A DNA stretch of 64,000 bases from Mycobacteroides sp. CBMA 271 (lineage in GTDB: Bacteria; Actinomycetota; Actinomycetes; Mycobacteriales; Mycobacteriaceae). The notes under the pieces were generated by a model. The model worked only from the letters and a program-made list of their open reading frames with translations, did no database searches and had not been told where the DNA came from. The DNA lies in NCBI RefSeq assembly GCF_009729205.1, contig NZ_VTHB01000007.1, positions 310,001 to 374,000 of the forward strand, given 5' to 3'. A program made the position numbers and the translations under genes. Below are positions 56,979 to 64,000 of this stretch, in pieces (position 1 is the first letter of the stretch; each line of letters begins with the position of its first letter).

Positions 56979-57332
56979 ATGGCACCAGATCCACAGCGAC
57001 TGAAGGTTGATATCGATTGGCTACGAAAGCAATCCAAAAACTGGACAACCCTCGGTGACCGAATGGATGCAGTAAAACAGGGAATCGAGTCAGTCAAGGT
57101 ATCTAAGGCTGGGATCGACCGTCCGATTGGGTCGGGACTGACGAATCTGGGCACATTTATAGATGCCTATAATGTATTCGTCGCAAATTTTCAGAATAGG
57201 ACGAGCGAGGGCGCTAGTTCGTGCCATGCGGTAGCGAAAACAGTCTTAGAGGTCGCAGACACATACCAAAATCAAGATCATGGTTCCGCCACGAACATAC
57301 AAGGTGTCACAAATGGCACTGGGACACGGTAG
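56979..57332 (+). CDS. EspC/Esx-like small protein
   Basis: A 117-residue protein of two helices with a Gly-containing turn: LKVDIDWLRKQSKNWTTLGDRMDAVKQGIESVKV, GLTNLGTFIDAYNVFVANFQNRTSEG, VAKTVLEVADTYQNQDHG. Size and shape resemble EspC-type substrates that pair with a WXG partner. The Y-x-x-x-D/E secretion signal is approximated by YQNQD near residue 99. AGGGAGG lies 11 bases upstream of ATG 56979. Confidence 0.6.
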   Translation: MAPDPQRLKVDIDWLRKQSKNWTTLGDRMDAVKQGIESVKVSKAGIDRPIGSGLTNLGTFIDAYNVFVANFQNRTSEGASSCHAVAKTVLEVADTYQNQDHGSATNIQGVTNGTGTR

Positions 57333-57343
57333 AGGACTCACGC

Positions 57344-58093
57344 ATGGCACTCATATATGAATTCGCGCAGAAGCTAGAAGAGCTAGAACCATGGCCCGGA
57401 AAGATCAGAAACGCAGCTAACGACATAGCAGATACCTGGCTGGCTCAGAAATCACATCTCGACCAGGCGCTCCGAGATGCTGGAAACCACGCGGCTGATA
57501 AGACCCAAGAGCTAGTCGATAAGACCAGGCCCGCAGTACAAGACGCCAAGGATATGCAGAAAATAGAGCATATCCCAGAAGGCTGGAACGAGATCATCAC
57601 TAAGTTGTCGGGCGAAATCGTATCGCTCTTCGACGATCCGGATATGGGACTGCGTGATCATTGGGAAGGCGATGCTGCAATTTCTTTCACCGCAATGTCT
57701 GATCAGCAGAAGAAAGCCATGGAAAGGTTGTTATCCTTAGCGAAGAAAGCCAAGGAGACTCTTGACGAGGTAAATGCTTCAGCCGAGAAATTCTTCACCG
57801 GTTTGGGCTGCTGCTTGGTTGGCGTCCTTGTAGCAGCGGCCGGTGCACTCATAACTTTAGCGGGAGTCTTTACTGGAGTGCCGGGTGCCATCGTTTTTGG
57901 TACCACTGTCGCAGCCGCACTCGGAACCTTGACACTTCTGATAACGACATTTAATGATCGAATGGCTGAACTAACGAGATCGGCGCAAGCGCTCAATAAT
58001 GAGACGGCCGATGCTTCGGGGTTTCCAGGGGGGCACTGGCCCGGGCCCGTCACGGAAAAATATGGTCCGAGTACGAATTGGCAGCCAAAGTAA
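57344..58093 (+). CDS. WXG-motif protein with two C-terminal membrane helices
   Basis: A 249-residue protein. A helical N-terminus is followed by DHWEGDAAISF with WEG at 107-109 in the helix-turn-helix position of WXG100 proteins, then a charged helix and two membrane helices (about 152-175 and 179-202) separated by a Gly/Pro turn. The C-terminus is polar. This is like membrane-anchored PPE/WXG substrates or toxin-like proteins of type VII systems, but no toxin motif is visible. It starts 12 bases after the EspC-like gene. Confidence 0.65.
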   Translation: MALIYEFAQKLEELEPWPGKIRNAANDIADTWLAQKSHLDQALRDAGNHAADKTQELVDKTRPAVQDAKDMQKIEHIPEGWNEIITKLSGEIVSLFDDPDMGLRDHWEGDAAISFTAMSDQQKKAMERLLSLAKKAKETLDEVNASAEKFFTGLGCCLVGVLVAAAGALITLAGVFTGVPGAIVFGTTVAAALGTLTLLITTFNDRMAELTRSAQALNNETADASGFPGGHWPGPVTEKYGPSTNWQPK

Positions 58094-58144
58094 GAAACTT
58101 ACTGAAACCTGACATTGACCAGGCGCATTGTAGGCAGGGTGAGC

Positions 58145-58543
58145 ATGAATAGAAATAAGATCGCATGGATTGTGTTTGCCGCCTTCGCGGCAAGCCAAGT
58201 ATGCTACCCAATCATCGCAGTGTATGGGTGTACTAGCGGTCAAAATCCATGCCTCGGTATGTCGCCTGGAAAGTGGGTGTTTGTTGCAATCGTTGAAATT
58301 GCTTACATGGCCATCTTAACCTTGGGCGCCGTGTGGGGTCGACTCGCTCCGCTGACCCGAGGGTACGCACGTATCGGTAATGTGCTCTTGACCGTATTTG
58401 CAGCCTTATTTTTAGGAATGGCTTACCCGGCCTCGGATTTATGTGATCGACCCGAATTGGTCATCGCGATTTGGTCCATCGGGCTTATTCTTGTCGCAAT
58501 ACAGATAGGGATTTTCTACACGAGGCCGATAAAGGGTGGCTGA
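58145..58543 (+). CDS. Four-helix membrane protein ending the module
   Basis: A 132-residue protein with four membrane helices (about 6-26, 44-62, 76-95, 105-124) and Cys in the first loop (VCYPIIAVYGCTSGQNPCLG). The short gap after the WXG-TM gene makes it the last gene of the module; it could be an immunity or partner protein. Its stop is 34 bases from the convergent truB stop. No recognised family. Confidence 0.6.
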   Translation: MNRNKIAWIVFAAFAASQVCYPIIAVYGCTSGQNPCLGMSPGKWVFVAIVEIAYMAILTLGAVWGRLAPLTRGYARIGNVLLTVFAALFLGMAYPASDLCDRPELVIAIWSIGLILVAIQIGIFYTRPIKGG

Positions 58544-58576
58544 CAGCAGCGTCACTAAACAGGTCACGGACCTGCC

Positions 58577-59473
58577 CTACAGATTTGCCGGCCGCAACAC
58601 GACGACCGACGTTGTCCGAGAACCCTTGTCCGCCAACAATGCAATCACCCGATTGTCCGCATCCACCGCCGCGTAGGTCCCCTCGATCCCGGCCGCTGCC
58701 AGCGGCCGACCATTGCGCACCGAGTCGACTTCGGCCTCGTCCACGTCGCGCCGCGGGAACCCATCCCGGCACGCGGTGTCGAGGTCCACCGTCAGCGTCG
58801 CATCCTCGGCCAGCTCCTCAAGCGTCCGCGCCTGATCCAACGCGAAATCACCAACCCGGGTGCGCCGCAACGCCGTCAAATGCCCACCCACACCCAACGC
58901 AGCGCCCGCATCGCGCGCCAGCGCACGAATGTACGTCCCCGACGAGCAGTCCACCTCAACGTCGACATCTACAAATCCGTCGAGGCGCCGCACCGCCAAC
59001 ACATCGAACCGCGAGATCCGCACCGGTCGCGCCGCCAGCTCAACCGCTTGCCCCTCCCGCGCAAGCTTGTAGGCGCGCTGTCCGTCGACCTTGATCGCAC
59101 TCACCGACGACGGCACCTGCTCGATATCCCCACGCAGGGCGGCCACCGCGGCCTCGATGTCCGCATCGGTGACGTGCGACGCCGAAACAGATTGCAGCAC
59201 CTCACCTTCGGCATCGTCAGTGCTGGTGCTCTGCCCCAATCGGATCGTTGCCGCGTACGACTTGGTGGTCAGCGTCAGCAACCCCATGATCTTGGTGGCG
59301 CGTTCGATGCCGATCACCAGCACCCCCGTCGCCATCGGGTCGAGGGTTCCCGCATGCCCCACCTTGCGGGTGGAAAACAGTCTGCGACACCGTGACACCA
59401 CGTCATGGCTCGTCATCCCGGCGGGCTTGTCGACGATCACCAGGCCCGCGCGGCTCAATGGATCTGAAGTCAC
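58577..59473 (-). CDS. truB: tRNA pseudouridine(55) synthase TruB
   Basis: A 298-residue pseudouridine synthase: GLVIVDKPAGMTSHDVV, catalytic Asp in KVGHAGTLDPMATGVL (about 38-53), the RAYKLAREG block and a C-terminal PUA-like region. It modifies U55 of tRNA. GTG 59473 overlaps the pptT stop (GTGA). It corresponds to Rv2793c. Confidence 0.95.
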   Translation of the reverse strand: MTSDPLSRAGLVIVDKPAGMTSHDVVSRCRRLFSTRKVGHAGTLDPMATGVLVIGIERATKIMGLLTLTTKSYAATIRLGQSTSTDDAEGEVLQSVSASHVTDADIEAAVAALRGDIEQVPSSVSAIKVDGQRAYKLAREGQAVELAARPVRISRFDVLAVRRLDGFVDVDVEVDCSSGTYIRALARDAGAALGVGGHLTALRRTRVGDFALDQARTLEELAEDATLTVDLDTACRDGFPRRDVDEAEVDSVRNGRPLAAAGIEGTYAAVDADNRVIALLADKGSRTTSVVVLRPANL

Positions 59474-60123
59474 GGCACCACGATCGCGGTCAGAATCAGG
59501 CCCCTGTCGATGATCCAGCGCCCATCGAATGATGACAGCACGCTGCCGTCGTTTGCCTTGCCGTCCACCAAAATCCGCGACGTGAACGTCCCATCGGGAT
59601 CCAGCGTGATGTGCGCGTCCTCGAACCCCAGCCAGCGGGCGGTCAGCGGAAACCACGCCTTGTAAGTGGTCTCCTTGGCGCAGAACAACAGTCGGTCCCA
59701 GTGTGTGCCCTCGGGCAGCGCTTCCAGCTCGTCACGCTCGACAGGCAAGGCGATCGACTTGAGCACCCCCTTCGGCAATACATCGTGCGGTTCGGCGTCG
59801 ATGCCCACCGACCGCACCTCCCCCACGCGTCCGACCACGGCGCCGCGGAACCCCTCGGTGTGCGTCATGCTGCCCACCACTCCGCTGGGCCACAAAGGTT
59901 GCCCCTTGTCCCCCTTCAGGATCGGGGCCTCGGGTACACCCAGAACAGACAGTGCCTGCCGCGCGCAGTACCGCACGGTGACAAATTCGTTGCGCCGCTT
60001 GGCCACCGATTTGGCGATCAGCGGCTCCTCCTCGGGCAGCGGAGAGAGCCCCGGCGGATCGTTGTAGAGCTCGGCCGAGGACAGGACGTCGGGAACCACC
60101 GACGCGATCAGCTCATCAGTCAT
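59470..60123 (-). CDS. pptT: 4'-phosphopantetheinyl transferase PptT
   Basis: A 217-residue Sfp-type transferase that loads phosphopantetheine onto carrier proteins of PKS, mycolate and siderophore systems. Motifs are GVVGSMTHTEG, SVGIDAEPHD and LLFCAKETTYKAWFP (WxxKEAxxK type). M. tuberculosis PptT (Rv2794c) is essential. ATG 60123 lies within the phosphoesterase gene end (8-base overlap). It is the likely activator of the ACP at 9.2-9.5 kb. Confidence 0.93.
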   Translation of the reverse strand: MTDELIASVVPDVLSSAELYNDPPGLSPLPEEEPLIAKSVAKRRNEFVTVRYCARQALSVLGVPEAPILKGDKGQPLWPSGVVGSMTHTEGFRGAVVGRVGEVRSVGIDAEPHDVLPKGVLKSIALPVERDELEALPEGTHWDRLLFCAKETTYKAWFPLTARWLGFEDAHITLDPDGTFTSRILVDGKANDGSVLSSFDGRWIIDRGLILTAIVVP

Positions 60124-61069
60124 TGGCACGCTCCTTGGCAACCCGTTCACGGAACCGCTTGGCCGCCACTCTCATCTGCTCGGTGATCTCGAAATGACCA
60201 CCAAAATCGTTGAGATAGCCCGGCGGATAGTGCGGGACGGGCAGGATCTGCCGCAGCCACGAATACGGCTTGCGCTGCGCCCATTCCCGCGGATACCCGA
60301 CCGACACCTCCTCGAACCGAACCTCGTCGTACCAGGTGGTCCGTGGAATGTGCAGGTGCCCGTATACCGAACACACCGCGTTATAGCGGGTGTGCCAGTC
60401 GGCGGTCGCGGTGCTCCCGCACCACAATGAAAACTCCGGATAAAACAACGCATCACAAGGTTCACGCACCAGCGGAAAGTGATTCACCAACACCGTCGGC
60501 GTCATCCAATCCAGGTCTTCGAGCCGCTTCTTGGTGTAGCGCAACCGATCCCGGCACCACGCATCGCGGGTCGCGAAAGGCTCACTGGAGAGCAAGAACT
60601 CGTCGGTGGCCACCACGTTGCGGTCGCGGGCGATCTTGAGGCCCTCGGCCTTGGTGTTGGCACCCTCGGGCAGAAATGTGTAGTCGTACAACACGAACAT
60701 CGGCACGATGGTCGCCGGACCCCCCTGCTCCACCCACACCGGATACGGGTGCTCGGGCGTCACGATGCCCATCTCGTCGCACATGTTGACCAGGTAGTCG
60801 TAGCGAGACTGCCCGAAAATCTGCATGGGATCGCGCGCCGTGGTCCACAACTCGTGGTTCCCGGGCACCCAAATCACCTTGGCGAACCGGCGCCGCAACA
60901 GATCCAGCGCCGCCCGGATGTCGTCAGTCTTCTCGGCCACATCGCCGGCGACAATCAACCAGTCCTCGGGTGAGGCCGGGTGCAGTTCCTCGAGAACCGA
61001 CTTGTTGGCCGATTGCCCGACGTGCAGGTCGCTAATGGCCCAGAGGGTGGGCTCGCGTTCCTGCGTCAT
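60116..61069 (-). CDS. Calcineurin-like metallophosphoesterase
   Basis: A 317-residue metallophosphoesterase: metal-ligand motifs ISDLHVGQ (DxH), AGDVAEK (GDxxE), VPGNHELW (GNHE) and VNHFPLV and SVYGHLHIPR (GHxH). It corresponds to Rv2795c, the conserved partner of pptT, with which it overlaps and which it is reported to modulate. Confidence 0.88.
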   Translation of the reverse strand: MTQEREPTLWAISDLHVGQSANKSVLEELHPASPEDWLIVAGDVAEKTDDIRAALDLLRRRFAKVIWVPGNHELWTTARDPMQIFGQSRYDYLVNMCDEMGIVTPEHPYPVWVEQGGPATIVPMFVLYDYTFLPEGANTKAEGLKIARDRNVVATDEFLLSSEPFATRDAWCRDRLRYTKKRLEDLDWMTPTVLVNHFPLVREPCDALFYPEFSLWCGSTATADWHTRYNAVCSVYGHLHIPRTTWYDEVRFEEVSVGYPREWAQRKPYSWLRQILPVPHYPPGYLNDFGGHFEITEQMRVAAKRFRERVAKERAND

Positions 61070-61082
61070 CCGGCCAATGTAC

Positions 61083-61559
61083 CTAGAGGTTCAGCTTGCA
61101 ACTCTGACCGACATCGAGAACCCGCAGCGCGCGCCCGCTCCCCACCCAGAATGCGCAGGACAGCGTCAGGTCGGTCAGCAGCCCGTCGTCGAAGTGCTCA
61201 CTCACCCGCGCAAAGAACGCGTCGTCCTCGCGCAACCCCACGTGATCGGTGGCGAAGCGGTGCGCGAACTCAGCGGCGATCCGTTCGGCCTCGCTGTACC
61301 GCGGCGACGTGCGCCATTGCTCGGCGTCGGCATAGAAGTCCGCGTCCAACTCGCCGCTCTGGACAAAGCGGGTGTTCTGGCAGACCGTGCATTCGTTCGC
61401 GAAGGCCACCGCGATCCGTGCGAGCTCTCGCACCCCGATGGGGAGCCGGCTGCGGTTATAGACCGCATCGGAAAACCCGGCGAAGCCGGGCGCCATCTCG
61501 GGAGAACTCATCAACCAGCCGGCCACATCGTCGTCCGCGTAATTCCCAATTCGTGCCAT
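61083..61559 (-). CDS. AhpD/carboxymuconolactone decarboxylase-like protein
   Basis: A 158-residue AhpD-fold protein: IGVRELARIAVAFANECTVCQNTR with the CxxC redox pair at about residues 57-60. It would be a small alkylhydroperoxidase or related protein. It ends 13 bases before the phosphoesterase start, same strand. Confidence 0.75.
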   Translation of the reverse strand: MARIGNYADDDVAGWLMSSPEMAPGFAGFSDAVYNRSRLPIGVRELARIAVAFANECTVCQNTRFVQSGELDADFYADAEQWRTSPRYSEAERIAAEFAHRFATDHVGLREDDAFFARVSEHFDDGLLTDLTLSCAFWVGSGRALRVLDVGQSCKLNL

Positions 61560-61682
61560 GGCGTCACGATACTCCGGGACTAGAACGTGTTCTAGTGTTT
61601 TGGACGTTCCGTAATGAGGCGACGACGTGCACGGCTAGACTTTCGGCGCACCGTGGCTCCTTCGATATAGAGGTGAATTCGC

Positions 61683-62276
61683 ATGGCCCGTAGGGCTGGA
61701 CTCGCCATAGTTCTCATGGCACTGGTACTGAGCGGCCTTGTCGTGTGGCGCACCGCCCCGACCGAGCACGCCGTGAGCGCGCCGGTTCAGCTGCGGTTCT
61801 CCACCGCGCCGATGACGGGCGGAGCCAGCACCACGATCAAATGGCCGGTGGTCGCGATCACCGATCCGCGGCCCTTCGATCCCTGCTACGACATCCCGGG
61901 CTCTACGATCGCCGCGGCCGGACTCGACCAGACGCCGCCGGCCCCCGAAGAGGGGCTGCGCTGCCGATACGACTCGCGCAACAACTATCAACTGGCGGTC
62001 GAGGCGATCGTGTGGCGCACCTACGAGGACTCGCTGCCCGCCGACGGCGTGGAGACCACCATCGCCGGCCACCGCGCGGCGGAATACAACATCATGAAGC
62101 CAACCGACTGGAACAACCAGTGGTGGGTGTCCTGCATGATCACGTTCAAGACCAGTTACGGCGTGGTCCAGCAGTCCCTTTACTACGCATCCTCGAAGTA
62201 CTCCCCCGACGGCCCCGGCTGCCTGGTGGAAAACCGCCGGGTCGCAGGCATTCTCGCGCCCTCATACAAGTTCTGA
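61683..62276 (+). CDS. DUF3558-like exported protein
   Basis: A 197-residue exported protein: signal/anchor helix (about 5-22, no lipobox), then a DUF3558-like domain with FDPCYDIPGS, RCRYDSRNNYQL, VSCMITFKTSYG and PGCLVENRRVAGILA. The four Cys suggest two disulfides. Function unknown; common in mycobacterial envelopes. Confidence 0.7.
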   Translation: MARRAGLAIVLMALVLSGLVVWRTAPTEHAVSAPVQLRFSTAPMTGGASTTIKWPVVAITDPRPFDPCYDIPGSTIAAAGLDQTPPAPEEGLRCRYDSRNNYQLAVEAIVWRTYEDSLPADGVETTIAGHRAAEYNIMKPTDWNNQWWVSCMITFKTSYGVVQQSLYYASSKYSPDGPGCLVENRRVAGILAPSYKF

Positions 62277-62292
62277 CGCAGCGCCGAGTGGA

Positions 62293-62562
62293 TCAGCCGC
62301 GCGCCGCGATCCGCGCCTGCACCTCGGGACGCCGCAGCGGTGGCACCGTCTTGGGTGGCTGACGCCGCGCCGGCAGGTGACCCAACAGATGCATCGTCGT
62401 GGCCGTCACCTCCGCGACCGCCTGTTCGAACACCTCCCGGTTGGCATCGGAGGTCTTCTGGATTCCGCTGATCTTGCGGATGTACTGCCGCGCCGCCGCC
62501 TCGATCTCCTGGTCGGTCGCGGCAGGTTCCAGCCCGCGTAGTTCGGTGATGTTCCTGCACAT
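62293..62562 (-). CDS. DUF2277 protein
   Basis: An 89-residue protein beginning MCRNITELRGLEPAAT with the small helical DUF2277 core (EIEAAARQYIRKISGIQKTSDANREVFEQAV). Its stop is 16 bases from the convergent exported-protein stop. Function unknown. Start chosen by the family N-terminus. Confidence 0.75.
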   Translation of the reverse strand: MCRNITELRGLEPAATDQEIEAAARQYIRKISGIQKTSDANREVFEQAVAEVTATTMHLLGHLPARRQPPKTVPPLRRPEVQARIAARG

Positions 62563-62632
62563 CCTTCGACGATACGACGGATGGCCATGCCCCACCCACC
62601 GGTTAGTTCCCCTGCGCGTGTATACGTAATTC

Positions 62633-63841
62633 ATGCCATCGACGTCATTGGAGCCGTCCAGCGCGTTACGCGAACGCATCGCGGCAGCAGCGCACCAGGT
62701 TCTCGCCACCCATCCGCCCGCCACGACCCCGGTCATCGAACTACTGGGAGCCGTCTACGACGCCGGCCTGGCCTGGGTCCACTTCCCCGTCGGCCTGGGC
62801 GGTCTGGACGCCCCACCCGCACTACAGGCCATCTCCGACACCATCCTGCGCGCGGCCGGAATGCCAGATCCGTTGTTCATCAACGTAATTGGCTACGGCA
62901 TGGCGGCCCCCACGGTGCTCGCCCACGGACAACCCGAACTGACCCAGCGGATTCTGCGTCCGCTGTTCACCGGCGAAGAGTTGTGGTGCCAGCTGTTCAG
63001 CGAGCCGGGCGCCGGCTCCGATCTGGCCGGCCTGGCCACCCGCGCGGTACGCGACGGCGACGACTGGGTGATCAACGGCCAAAAGGTGTGGACCTCGGGC
63101 GCCCACCAGGCGCGCTGGGCCCTGCTGGTGGCCCGGAGCAATCCCGATCTACCCAAGCACCGCGGCCTGACCTACTTCGTGCTCGACATGACCGATCCCG
63201 GCGTCGAGGTCCGCCCGCTGCGACAGATGACCGGTGACGCCGAGTTCAACGAGGTGTACCTGACCGACGTCCGCATCCCCGATGCGCACCGCCTGGGCAA
63301 CGAGGGCGACGGCTGGCGGGTGTCGATGACGACGCTCATGAACGAGCGCAGCGCCCTCGGCGGCGCATTCGATCACGGACGTGGCGGCGGATCGATTGGG
63401 AACGCGCTGAACCTGTGGAAGCAGCGCCCCGATCTACACACCCCCGAGCTGCGCGCCAAGCTGACCAATCTGTTCGTGCGCTCCGAGGGAAACCGCTACG
63501 GCACCCAGATGCGGATCGCCGCACAGGGCGATCAGCCCATGGGTCCAGAGGGTTCGATCGGCAAGCTGATGGGCGCGGAGCTCAACCAACAGATCTACGA
63601 CTTCTGCGTCGAACTGCTGGGCATTGAGGCCACCCTGTACGCCTCCTACGACATGCGGCGGGTTGTCGAAGATGATCGCCGTACCGACACCATGTGGGCC
63701 TTCCTTCGGTCGAAGGCCAACACCATCGAGGGCGGCACCTCCGACGTGATGCGCAACATCATCGGAGAACGCGTCCTCGGTCTGCCCGGCGACATCCGGG
63801 TCGACACCGACAAGGCCTGGAAGGAAGTTCCCCGTGGATAA
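62633..63841 (+). CDS. Acyl-CoA dehydrogenase (FadE)
   Basis: A 402-residue acyl-CoA dehydrogenase: helical N-domain, beta domain with LFSEPGAGSDLAGLATRAVRDGDDWVINGQKVWTSGA, and C-domain with IEGGTSDVMRNIIGERVLGLP near the end. FAD enzyme of fatty-acid or sterol side-chain oxidation. It overlaps the next gene by 8 bases, suggesting a heteromeric pair as in mycobacterial sterol-degrading FadE enzymes. Confidence 0.88.
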   Translation: MPSTSLEPSSALRERIAAAAHQVLATHPPATTPVIELLGAVYDAGLAWVHFPVGLGGLDAPPALQAISDTILRAAGMPDPLFINVIGYGMAAPTVLAHGQPELTQRILRPLFTGEELWCQLFSEPGAGSDLAGLATRAVRDGDDWVINGQKVWTSGAHQARWALLVARSNPDLPKHRGLTYFVLDMTDPGVEVRPLRQMTGDAEFNEVYLTDVRIPDAHRLGNEGDGWRVSMTTLMNERSALGGAFDHGRGGGSIGNALNLWKQRPDLHTPELRAKLTNLFVRSEGNRYGTQMRIAAQGDQPMGPEGSIGKLMGAELNQQIYDFCVELLGIEATLYASYDMRRVVEDDRRTDTMWAFLRSKANTIEGGTSDVMRNIIGERVLGLPGDIRVDTDKAWKEVPRG

Positions 63842-64000
63842 GCGCCTGCGTGAAGACAATCAAGCACCGGCTGAGTTCGAGTTCACTGAAGAGCATGGCG
63901 ATCTGCGTGGGCTGGTGCGCAGCTGGTGCGAGCGGGTGTGGACGCCCGAGCATGTGCGCGAGGTCGCCGATGCCGGCACCGTGGACCTGAACGCATGGCG
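63834..64000 (+). CDS. Second acyl-CoA dehydrogenase-like gene, 5' part only
   Basis: GTG 63834 starts within the fadE 3' end. Fifty-five residues are visible (EFEFTEEHGDLRGLVRSWCERV...HVREVADAG), like the N-terminal helix bundle of acyl-CoA dehydrogenases. The window ends before catalytic motifs. Together with the preceding FadE it may form a heterodimer. Confidence 0.7.
   Translation, partial: MDKRLREDNQAPAEFEFTEEHGDLRGLVRSWCERVWTPEHVREVADAGTVDLNAW

Overview
The window looks like a high-GC mycobacterium, most likely a rapid grower of the Mycobacteroides abscessus/chelonae type. The evidence is an MspA-family porin, PspM/PspA/ClgR, FAAL and MmpL families, PptT, a mycofactocin-type SDR, a SulP-carbonic anhydrase fusion, and gene order close to the M. 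tuberculosis Rv2739c-Rv2799 interval. Species cannot be fixed from the sequence alone.

Layout. 1-3.6 kb: start of a glycosyltransferase, two tandem limonene-epoxide-hydrolase-like genes, and the envelope-stress locus clgR-pspA-pspM with an extra 55-residue membrane ORF. 3.8-18.7 kb: an accessory block inserted where clgR and pgsA3 are neighbours in M. tuberculosis. It encodes an MspA-type porin, an MmpL exporter, a COMT-like methyltransferase, a flavin monooxygenase, an acyl carrier protein, a type III polyketide synthase, a fatty-acyl-AMP ligase, an F420-type luciferase-like oxidoreductase, a three-gene p-aminophenylpyruvate module (fused PabAB, prephenate-dehydrogenase-like PapC, chorismate mutase PapB) and a second FAD monooxygenase. 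18.7-32 kb: conserved core (pgsA3, argA, ftsK, rnj, dapA, thyX) with a few oxidoreductases and a methyltransferase. 32-39 kb: thyA-dfrA-DsbA-like lipoprotein-AlkX-like chain, a PapA5-like acyltransferase and dapB. 39-53.7 kb: SulP-carbonic anhydrase, aldR/ald, pepR-gpsI, rpsO, ribF, mntR. 53.8-58.5 kb: an eight-gene WXG-like (type VII secretion substrate-like) module. 58.6-64 kb: truB-pptT-phosphoesterase and acyl-CoA dehydrogenases; the last is cut by the window end.

The main discovery candidate is the 3.8-18.7 kb block. Chorismate would be aminated to 4-amino-4-deoxychorismate by PapA, rearranged by PapB and oxidatively decarboxylated by PapC to p-aminophenylpyruvate. In parallel an acyl chain would be adenylated by the FAAL, loaded on the ACP (primed by PptT, whose gene is at 59-60 kb) and extended by the type III PKS. 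Hydroxylation and O-methylation would tailor the product and MmpL would export it. I recognise no described mycobacterial product with this gene set. The link between the aminophenyl and acyl/polyketide halves is inference. No NRPS, aminotransferase or pathway regulator is visible inside the block.

All calls come from reading the sequence. No database search was run.
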